64,000 nucleotides of DNA from assembly GCA_903916735.1 (NCBI GenBank), contig CAIWXX010000043.1, positions 1-64,000 of the forward strand, read 5' to 3'. The position numbers were made by a program, and so were the translations under genes. Under the pieces are notes generated by a model. It was given only the letters and a program-made list of their open reading frames with translations. It was not told the DNA's origin and did no database searches. Position 1 is the first letter of the stretch; the number at the start of each line of letters is the position of its first letter. Below, one piece after another: positions 57,107 to 64,000 of this stretch. The stretch is from an uncultured Acidobacteriota bacterium (lineage in GTDB: Bacteria; Acidobacteriota; CAIWXX01).

Positions 57107-59296
57107 CTAACCGCCGGAACGGCGGCCGGCCATCCGGCGACCCTCAGCTGCGATTTGATCGGCCTTTTCTTTCTCACCGATTGATCGCAGGAAATTGGAC
57201 ATGACAGCATACGCTTCCGGGTTCATTGGTTTGAGTTCATTGAAAAGCCCCACAGCATCTTTGCGCCGGCCCTCCTGCAGGAGTAGCTGAGCCAATCCGA
57301 TGCGGGCTCCGGCATTCCCCGCCATACCAGCCAGTTCATCTCGATATTCCTTCTCGGCTCCGGCAAGGTCGCCCTTCAGAGCCAATAGATAGGCGATGGA
57401 ATAATGGAGATTCGGCAGGATAAGTTGTGACTCTCTCTTCTTCAGCTCATTCTCGGCGCGCCTGAAGAGCTCCAGCGCTTCAGCCGAATGGCCGGCCTGA
57501 AATTCGATAATTCCTTTCGCATAATACGGCAAGGGAAGGGTCGGATCGAGTTGTACGGCTTGATCAAAGGCTTTAGTTGCAGCAGCCGCGGTCTTCTTGG
57601 AGAAGAGTATCTGTCCTTTCAGCTCGTATGCCTTTGCAAGAGATCCGTTCACTCCCAGAGCCTGATTGATTGAATGCAGAGCCTCATCATGCATTCCCAT
57701 CTTCCAGAAGATTCGCGCCACCAGCATCAACGACTGAGCGTTGGTTGACCTCAATTCCGCAACCCGATGCAACACAACAGTCGCCTCATCGACACGCTTC
57801 AGCCGGTAGAGGCATCGCCCGAGCATCTCCAGAACATCCCCCATGTCGGGGCTTTCATCGATGATTTTCCGGAAGACGGCAGCAGCGCCGGCATCATCGC
57901 CCGTCCGGTGCAGATGAAGACCTTTCCTGAATTCATCGATGAGATAGATCTTGTCCTTTGGATCGGGGAGCGCGGCATTTGGAGTCCCGATGGCAGTTGA
58001 CGCAACGCCGATGTAGCCGAGTGCTTGCAGCTTTTCCAGCTCCTCCTGAGTCATCTCGGCTGGAGCCTCAATCGAACTGCTAGATATGATCCTGTCGATC
58101 TGAGATCGGTACTGCCCGGCCTTCGACGAAAGGGTCGCAGCCACATTCTGATGCTCGCTTCCATCTGTCTTCAAATCATAGAGTTCTTCCTTGGGAGCCT
58201 TGATGTACTTGTAGGTGGCATCGGTCAGCGAGTACAGCTCGCTCCATCCGAAATGATATCGCGGGTAGAGGGATTCGGAATAGATCGCTCTCTTCACATC
58301 TCCACCCTGCAGGATGCCGATCAAGGATTTCCCCTGATAGGGCAGAGTGGATTTGATCCCGTAGAAGTCGAGTATCGTCGGAAGGAGATCGATATGCTGG
58401 ACGGGCGTCTGAACGCGGCGACCTGCGAATGCATTTTTCGGGAACTTGATCGCCAGAGGAACATGGATGGTATCGTTATAAATGAAGACGCCATGTTCTG
58501 ATTCACCGTGATCGCCCAGCCCCTCGCCGTGATCGCCGGTGAAGATAATGAGTGAGCGATCGTAGAGATCCTTGTCTCGCAGAGTTTGAAGAAAAGAGCC
58601 GACGAGCCCGTCGGTGTAGGCGATTTCGCCATCGTACAGCCTGCCGGCATAACGCGATGCGAAAGGCTCGGGGGGTGTATAAGGCGCGTGCGGTTCGTAG
58701 AGGTGAAGGAAGAGAAAGAAGCGGCGGGAATCATCCCGGCCATCCAGCCACGAACGGGCCGCGGCAATCGTGTCTTGGCCCTTTCGTTGGAGCTCCGCGA
58801 TCGTCACTTCCGCTTTCTCACGCTTCATGTGCCCATCATATGTATCGAAGCCCCGACTGATCCGCGTCTCTTCCCGCAGCACATAGGATGAAATGAAACC
58901 GCCGGTGTCAAATCCTTCTTTTTTCAAGATGGAAGCGGCCGTCACCTGGTCGGGCTTGACGAAGAACCCGAGATTGTCCCTTACGCCATGTTCGAAAGGA
59001 AGCAACCCGGTCAAGATCGATGTGTGCGAGGGAAGCGTTTGCGGGCAATGTGAATAGCAGTGTTCGAAGAAAACCGCATCTTTGAAAAAGCGATCAATCT
59101 CCGGCGTCTCCACATTCTGATCTCCATAGGCGGGGAGGTGATCCGCACGCAGCGTATCGATGGAGATGAGAATCACCGGAGCGGTCGTCCGCCATTGTAC
59201 CGGATCCGGTGTTCTCTTGCATGACATTGACGCCGCAAGCAAGGCTGTGACGACGCAGCAGAGGAAAAAAATCGGCGAGCTTTTTCCGGTCGACAT
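57107..59296 (-). CDS. Sulfatase-fold protein with TPR repeats, Thr nucleophile
   Basis: The 729-residue protein has an N-terminal signal or anchor, ending near ASMSC, and an alkaline-phosphatase-superfamily domain (about 38-400). VILISIDTLRADH (D47) and DHGEGLGDHGESEHG supply metal ligands. The catalytic position reads CPQTLPSHTSILTG, with Thr-87 where sulfatases have the formylglycine Cys or Ser. It is therefore unlikely to be a formylglycine sulfatase; a phosphatase or phospho(ethanolamine) transferase-like activity is possible. TPR repeats fill about 480-715. ATG 59296 is preferred over 59314. It is divergent from a paralogue at 59760. Confidence 0.85.
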   Translation of the reverse strand: MSTGKSSPIFFLCCVVTALLAASMSCKRTPDPVQWRTTAPVILISIDTLRADHLPAYGDQNVETPEIDRFFKDAVFFEHCYSHCPQTLPSHTSILTGLLPFEHGVRDNLGFFVKPDQVTAASILKKEGFDTGGFISSYVLREETRISRGFDTYDGHMKREKAEVTIAELQRKGQDTIAAARSWLDGRDDSRRFFLFLHLYEPHAPYTPPEPFASRYAGRLYDGEIAYTDGLVGSFLQTLRDKDLYDRSLIIFTGDHGEGLGDHGESEHGVFIYNDTIHVPLAIKFPKNAFAGRRVQTPVQHIDLLPTILDFYGIKSTLPYQGKSLIGILQGGDVKRAIYSESLYPRYHFGWSELYSLTDATYKYIKAPKEELYDLKTDGSEHQNVAATLSSKAGQYRSQIDRIISSSSIEAPAEMTQEELEKLQALGYIGVASTAIGTPNAALPDPKDKIYLIDEFRKGLHLHRTGDDAGAAAVFRKIIDESPDMGDVLEMLGRCLYRLKRVDEATVVLHRVAELRSTNAQSLMLVARIFWKMGMHDEALHSINQALGVNGSLAKAYELKGQILFSKKTAAAATKAFDQAVQLDPTLPLPYYAKGIIEFQAGHSAEALELFRRAENELKKRESQLILPNLHYSIAYLLALKGDLAGAEKEYRDELAGMAGNAGARIGLAQLLLQEGRRKDAVGLFNELKPMNPEAYAVMSNFLRSIGEKEKADQIAAEGRRMAGRRSGG

Positions 59297-59759
59297 CTTC
59301 AAATCACTTTCCACGATGGAATTGTTCGCATTGATCTTTTTGATCTCTCAGGTTCGGATCCGGTCATCAGGCTTCCAGCAGCGTTGCCTTTGGGCACGAT
59401 TTTTGAAAGCCGGTTCATGAGAACTGCCTCGGATACTCTTCCCAGGAAATGATGGGAAGTCTAGGCACCAAGGCTGATGATCAACGGAACCAATAATGGC
59501 CCTCGCGCCAATTTCAACAAAATCATTACCTCGCCACACTCATAAGACAACTCCCCACCTTCTTTAGAATTCATCGCTCCTTCTTCCCTTATCTTGCCCT
59601 GATCGATGACCACATGACCGACAGAGCACGCAAGGCCCTTTCGTCCTTATCTCCAGAGGCCGCGTCAATCTTCTCTCCCATGCAGTCAGATTGTAGACCG
59701 AAATCGGTAAATTGCAAACCCCCGAGTACCCGGACTATCATGAGTGAATGAGGCACGTC
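59297..59759. other. Divergent intergenic region between the two sulfatase-like genes
   Basis: This 460-base spacer must contain promoters for both genes, but I found no clear -35/-10 pair. No gene is supported inside it. Confidence 0.4.
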
Positions 59760-61862
59760 ATGAATTCCTCCAACGCGGCATGGCTTCTCATTGCCGCTTT
59801 CTTTCTTTTTTTCAACGGATGCAAACGGACAACCGGTCACTCCGGGATTTTTGCAAATTCATCAGTGCTTCTGGTGACCATCGATACCGTTCGAGCCGAT
59901 CATCTTGGGTGCTATGGTTACAAAACAGCATCAACACCCACAATCGATGGGTTGGCTGCTTCCGGCGGCCGCTTTGCCCGCGCCTACGCGCACAATGTCG
60001 TGACTCTTCCCTCGCATGCCAATATTTTATCCGGGCTTTATCCTATCCAGCACGGCATTCGTGATAACACGGGATTTCGGTTTCCGAAAAATGCGGATAC
60101 CGTCGCGACACTTCTGAAAGCCCGCGGATTCGCATGCGGGGCATTTATTGGAGCTTTCCCCGTGGATTCCCGATTCGGGCTCGATCGTGGATTCGATGTT
60201 TATGACGAATCCTATGGAGACACAACGCGCGCGCAGGATTTCCGTTTTGTGGAACGCCGGGCGGAAGAGGTCATCACGCCTTTCTTGAATTGGCTGGATC
60301 AGCAGAAGAAAGGGACTCGGTGGTTCGCGTGGGTCCATCTCTACGACGCCCATTCTCCATATGATCCCCCTGAACCTTATCGGACACAATTCGCCGGAAG
60401 GCTCTATGAGGGCGAGATCGCCTATGTCGATGCCCAGATCGGACGCGCGCTCGATCATTTGCGCGAAACGGGATGGCTTGGATCGACATATGTGATCATC
60501 ACCGCGGATCATGGTGAAGGCCTCGGTGATCACAACGAACCTACACACGGCATTTTCGCATACGAAGCGACCCTGCACATCCCGCTGGTCATCGCCGGCC
60601 CTGGGATCGCTCCCGGAGTTGTACGCTCGACGGTCCGCCACATCGATATCCTCCCGACGATCCTCGATCTCACAGGCAGCGTAATTCCAGGCATCCTCAA
60701 TGGAAAGAGCCTGCAGCCGCTTCTTTTCGGCCACAGCGACCCGGCAGGTGGTCGGGACCTCTACTTCGAAGCAATCAGTGCAAGCCTCAATCGTGACTGG
60801 GCACCTCTCACAGGAGTCATCGCCGGCGCCTACAAATACATCGATCTCCCATTGCCGGAGCTCTATAACATCGAGAAGGACCCCGCAGAAGCCGTCAATT
60901 TAATAAACCAGGATCCGGAGAATGTCGCGCAATGTCGGAAGCAGCTTTCTTCAATGCTCGCGACCGGCCGCAAAATCCAGCGCATCGCCGAAGATCCATC
61001 GACAATTGAGCGGTTGAAAAGCCTCGGATATGTAAGCGGCAAAACTCAACCCAATGGCCTCCAGAGAGTGTATTCATCAGCAGACGATCCAAAAAACCTC
61101 ATTAATTTCGATAGCCAGTTGGATGATGGTATCGCCGCCGCATCGAGTGGAGACATGGAACGCGCACGAGTGATTTTTTCAAAAATCCTCGAAAAGCGTC
61201 CCACTATGAATATCGCAAGCGGCCACCTGGCATTTGTGTACCGCCAGATGGGAAAACCGGAGAAGGGCATCGAGGCCATCGAGAGATGTATCAAAGCCGG
61301 CGGCGAATCGGCGGATCTCTTGACTCGACTCGGCCTGTGCCTCGACGACGCCGGCCAGAGCGCGCGAGCGATCGAAATTCTGCAGAAGGCCGCGAAGCAA
61401 ACAGAAGACAACGCCGACGCTCTCACATATCTCGGTATGGCTTACGATCATCTCGGTCAAGCAGATCGTGCCATCGCCACTTTCGAACAGATCCTGGCAT
61501 CTGATCCCAGAGACGCAGCGGCTTACGCGAACTTGGGAGCCGTGTACCTTGGCAGGAAAGAATACAATCGAGCCATCCAGGTCCTCGATAAGGCTCTCCA
61601 GATCGATCCCAAATTCGCTTCAGCACATAATTCGATGGGGGTGGCCATGGCGAGCACAGGTAACATGGATGCCGCCATTTCAAGCTGGCGGCTGGCCGTC
61701 CAGTACGATCCCACTCAATACGACACGATATACAACCTAGCAATTCTTTTTCTTCGTCAGGGACGGGATCAAGACGCGCGGCCTTACATGGAGCTCTTCG
61801 TTCGAACGGCCCCGCCTGCCCGCTATGGGGCAGACATAGAAGAATTCAGGCGGATGCTGTAA
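59760..61862 (+). CDS. Lipoprotein-like sulfatase-fold protein with TPR repeats
   Basis: The 700-residue protein begins with a short lipoprotein-like signal ending FFNG|CKR (C21). The sulfatase/alkaline-phosphatase fold follows (about 34-370), with LVTIDTVRADHLG (D42) and ITADHGEGLGDHNEPTHG. The nucleophile site VVTLPSHANILSG again has Thr (T82) where sulfatases use Cys or Ser. TPR repeats cover about 440-690 (YEDN-type: LTYLGMAYDHLGQADRAIATF). A GAGG sits 6 bases before ATG 59760; ATG 59748 has none. It is a paralogue of the divergent gene. Probably an envelope hydrolase or transferase; substrate unknown. Confidence 0.85.
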   Translation: MNSSNAAWLLIAAFFLFFNGCKRTTGHSGIFANSSVLLVTIDTVRADHLGCYGYKTASTPTIDGLAASGGRFARAYAHNVVTLPSHANILSGLYPIQHGIRDNTGFRFPKNADTVATLLKARGFACGAFIGAFPVDSRFGLDRGFDVYDESYGDTTRAQDFRFVERRAEEVITPFLNWLDQQKKGTRWFAWVHLYDAHSPYDPPEPYRTQFAGRLYEGEIAYVDAQIGRALDHLRETGWLGSTYVIITADHGEGLGDHNEPTHGIFAYEATLHIPLVIAGPGIAPGVVRSTVRHIDILPTILDLTGSVIPGILNGKSLQPLLFGHSDPAGGRDLYFEAISASLNRDWAPLTGVIAGAYKYIDLPLPELYNIEKDPAEAVNLINQDPENVAQCRKQLSSMLATGRKIQRIAEDPSTIERLKSLGYVSGKTQPNGLQRVYSSADDPKNLINFDSQLDDGIAAASSGDMERARVIFSKILEKRPTMNIASGHLAFVYRQMGKPEKGIEAIERCIKAGGESADLLTRLGLCLDDAGQSARAIEILQKAAKQTEDNADALTYLGMAYDHLGQADRAIATFEQILASDPRDAAAYANLGAVYLGRKEYNRAIQVLDKALQIDPKFASAHNSMGVAMASTGNMDAAISSWRLAVQYDPTQYDTIYNLAILFLRQGRDQDARPYMELFVRTAPPARYGADIEEFRRML

Positions 61863-61863
61863 T

Positions 61864-62329
61864 ATGGGGCCAGGTCTTCACTTTTCACTTTTGTTTGCCA
61901 TTTGTCGAGCAATTCGAGGTTCGCGGCCAGCCGCCGGGTGTTCTCAGATTTCCGCTGGATGGTCTTCACTGCCATCGATACCGCCGAGGAACCTCCTCCC
62001 GTAGCGCTCGGCGATCTCCCTCACTGTCAGCAGAGAGTACCGCCTCTGGGCGTATAGCAGGATCTGCGCTCGACGCCTGGAGTGTTCATCTCGAAAGACA
62101 TCTTCCAGCACACAAAAGAACGAAAGAATCATTACGATTTCTTTCATGTCCCTGACAGCTGGGCCGTGCAAGATATTGCTGAACGATACGGGAAAGGCTC
62201 ATCTGCTGTCTCGATGGCGGTGAAGGCAACCAAGAGGGAATCTGAGAACGTTTCGAGTTTAGCTGTGAAACTTCAGCAGTTGGGTCAACGCCTGATTACG
62301 AAAAGTGAAAAATGAAGACCTGGCCCCAT
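61864..62329. mobile_element. Palindromic element with 29-base inverted ends, from a Y1/RAYT-type transposase
   Basis: The left end (61864-61892, starting ATGGGGCCAGGTCTTCA) and the right end (62301-62329, complement) match at 28 of 29 bases. Between them, both arms carry diverged, inverted copies of the same transposase C-terminus. The left arm reads REIAERYGR, with more on the minus strand; the right arm reads DIAERYGKGSSAVSMAVKA on the plus strand. The 466-base unit has no intact gene and is a non-autonomous element. It sits exactly between the convergent ends of the sulfatase-like gene and nuoN. Confidence 0.75.
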
Positions 62330-62350
62330 CTCTTGCTCTTGAGGCGGCGT

Positions 62351-63763
62351 TCACCTTGAATAGAGTGATTGGCTGAAGTATTGAATCCAATGCAGTAGGG
62401 AATCCGGACGGATTCCCAGGTAGAGAATTGCCGAGAGCATCAACCCAAGGCTGATCAGCAGAGGAACGGGTAATCGAACAGGCAATGGGACGAGGCGGCC
62501 CTCGGCCTCCTGGCTCATTGTAAGAATTATTCTTAGATAATAATAAAGTCCGACAACGCTATTGACGACCAGAATCAACAATAACCACCAGCATTGAGAC
62601 CAGATACCGGCTGAAAAAATCAAAAATTTGCCGACGAATCCCGCTGTCAACGGCATGCCTGCCAGGGAAAATAGAAAGATCGTAAAGAACATTGCCGACA
62701 CCGGTTGTTTCCAATAAAGACCGCGATAGTCATCCAGTGATGCCATTTCCTGATTCCAGCGGGAATAGGCCGTGATAATGCCGAAAGTTCCAAGATTGGT
62801 CAGTGTATAAATGATGAGGTAGAAGAACATGATTGACGATAATCTAATGCCGCCGACGTCGCCATAATTTTTAAAGAGATAAATGATCACCATCATGTAG
62901 CCGATATGAGCAATCGATGAATATGCCAGAATCCTTTTGATATTATTTTGAAGCAGAGCGCACGCGTTTCCAACAAACATCGACGCGATTGCGACGATGG
63001 CGATTGTGATCCAAACCAATTGACTGTTCATGCTCCCCTGCGCAATGTAGCGTAACAAGAAAACTCCGACAGCGCCTTTGGAAATGGACGCGATAAAAGC
63101 CGTCACGGGGGCGGGCGCCCCCTCGTAAACATCGGCCGTCCATAAATGAAAGGGCACGAGAGCGAGCTTGAAAAACAGCCCGACGAAGATCAATGGAAGC
63201 CCATAGCCTGAAAAGATGAGCCGGCCGCATTGAGCATAATTCAAGGCTACGCCGAAAAGTAAGAAAGCCGACGATGCCGATGCAAGGATCAGGTATTTGA
63301 CGCCGGCTTCCAGGTGGGGTTGCCGGCCGAAATATGCGATGAGGCCGTACAAGGACACCGAGAGGATCTCAAGACCGAGGAAAAAAGATGCAAAATGGTT
63401 GCTCGCTGCCAGCACCATCCCGCCCAATGTGCCGAGTAGGATGAGGATGAGGAATTCCTCTTTATTTCCCGGAAAATTTTTCAAATATTCGTAGGAGATC
63501 AGCAAGACACCGAGAGCCAGAAAAGCGAAGAACCCGATAAAAAATAATGCACAGGCATCAGTTTTAAAAAGCATGGAAGCTCGATCAACTTTGATGCACG
63601 ATCCCTTGATGAAAATAAAAGCCAGATCAAAAATGATCGTTGTTGTCGAGATGGCAAAGGCGAGTTGAAAATTTCGTTTCCATGCCGCCACCGGAATAAG
63701 TATGAGAATTCCACCACCAACCATCATTAACGGTATCAGAGAGAAGAGCTCTGATGTATTCAT
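62351..63763 (-). CDS. nuoN: NADH-quinone oxidoreductase subunit N
   Basis: NuoN is an antiporter-like membrane subunit of complex I that takes part in proton pumping. The 470-residue protein has about 14 helices. It carries the family features LGLEILSVSLYGLIAY (Glu and helix break) and FFKLALVPFHLWTADVYEGAPAPVTAF (the Lys and the conserved PFHxWxPDVYEGAP-type stretch). The start ATG overlaps the nuoM stop (ATGA), so they form an operon. It ends 21 bases beyond the mobile element. Confidence 0.95.
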   Translation of the reverse strand: MNTSELFSLIPLMMVGGGILILIPVAAWKRNFQLAFAISTTTIIFDLAFIFIKGSCIKVDRASMLFKTDACALFFIGFFAFLALGVLLISYEYLKNFPGNKEEFLILILLGTLGGMVLAASNHFASFFLGLEILSVSLYGLIAYFGRQPHLEAGVKYLILASASSAFLLFGVALNYAQCGRLIFSGYGLPLIFVGLFFKLALVPFHLWTADVYEGAPAPVTAFIASISKGAVGVFLLRYIAQGSMNSQLVWITIAIVAIASMFVGNACALLQNNIKRILAYSSIAHIGYMMVIIYLFKNYGDVGGIRLSSIMFFYLIIYTLTNLGTFGIITAYSRWNQEMASLDDYRGLYWKQPVSAMFFTIFLFSLAGMPLTAGFVGKFLIFSAGIWSQCWWLLLILVVNSVVGLYYYLRIILTMSQEAEGRLVPLPVRLPVPLLISLGLMLSAILYLGIRPDSLLHWIQYFSQSLYSR

Positions 63764-64000
63764 GAATGATCCTTAATGACCAAAACATCCCGCTTGACGA
63801 TAATCGCCGGTTCAAGGGGCGAAGTTGCATCAACAGGCTTTATACGGATCTGTTGGAGAGTGGGAGCGACGAGGTTCATCACCGGCTGAGGATAGACCCC
63901 CAGGAAGAGAATAATTGAGATCAATAGGCCCAGAATAATTGCTTCACGGTTGTAAAGGTCGGAAATCATGGGCGTGCCTTTTGGCTTTCCATGAAAGGCC
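63760..64000 (-). CDS. nuoM: 3' end of NADH-quinone oxidoreductase subunit M
   Basis: The frame is open to the window edge and ends at 63760 in ...VLVIKDHS. The visible part, AFHGKPKGTPMISDLYNRE and LGLLISIILFLGVYPQPVMN, matches the last helix and loop of NuoM. The 4-base overlap with nuoN confirms the complex I operon. The remainder lies outside the window. Confidence 0.9.
   Translation of the reverse strand, partial: AFHGKPKGTPMISDLYNREAIILGLLISIILFLGVYPQPVMNLVAPTLQQIRIKPVDATSPLEPAIIVKRDVLVIKDHS

Noticed and set aside
57107-59296. Annotation as a formylglycine sulfatase
   Set aside because: The nucleophile position is Thr (TLPSH) rather than Cys or Ser, so formylglycine formation is not expected.

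Overview
The window looks like a chromosomal piece of a Gram-negative, probably Acidobacteriota-like bacterium with moderate GC. It carries a lipid A gene (lpxB), a large Oar-type TonB-dependent receptor with an N-terminal carboxypeptidase-regulatory-like domain, a GWxTD protein, two sulfatase-fold/TPR proteins and several single-domain pilin-like proteins; I recall this combination as typical of Acidobacteriota. The phylum is inferred from gene content, not from a tree. Coding density is high. Repeats and decayed genes are confined to a few gaps.

Layout. 1-2.2 kb: an EF-hand protein (cut by the window edge), a SMUG1-type uracil-DNA glycosylase and a secreted coiled-coil protein. 2.9-6.0 kb: four minor-pilin-like genes in one operon, ending in a good terminator. 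6.5-13.7 kb: tRNA-Gly(CCC), a bactofilin, an M24 peptidase-fold protein, a GT39/ArnT-like transferase, an IS4-type transposase remnant, an outer-membrane barrel, a second EF-hand protein, two decayed genes (MacB-like permease and OmpR-type regulator) and a VirJ/AcvB-like hydrolase. 13.7-16.1 kb: an STT3/PglB-like oligosaccharyltransferase. 16.4-23.3 kb: rpsO-pnp, three GspG-like pseudopilin genes, lpxB, and a PhaR-type regulator with a phasin.

23.8-37.7 kb is the translation/transcription core: tRNA-Thr(TGT), tRNA-Tyr(GTA), tRNA-Thr(GGT), tuf, rpmG, tRNA-Trp(CCA), secE, nusG, tRNA-Gly(TCC), rplK, rplA, rplJ, rplL, rpoB, rpoC. RpoB carries an eight-cysteine insertion in its N-terminal lobe, and the rplL-rpoB spacer can fold into mutually exclusive hairpins.

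39.8-43.9 kb is the most interesting part. A one-heme outer-membrane cytochrome fused to a beta-barrel (Cyc2-like architecture) is followed by a periplasmic monoheme cytochrome, a Rieske protein, a cytochrome b with b6-type haem spacing and the extra haem-binding cysteine, and a membrane-anchored cytochrome c. Together they could link an extracellular electron donor or acceptor to the quinone pool.

44.4-64 kb holds a small secreted protein, an M23 peptidase, two small membrane proteins (one DUF2085), an SDR oxidoreductase, the TonB-dependent receptor, a TPR protein, the GWxTD protein, divergent sulfatase-like/TPR genes whose nucleophile position is threonine, a 466-bp palindromic transposon-derived element, and the end of a complex I operon (nuoM, nuoN).
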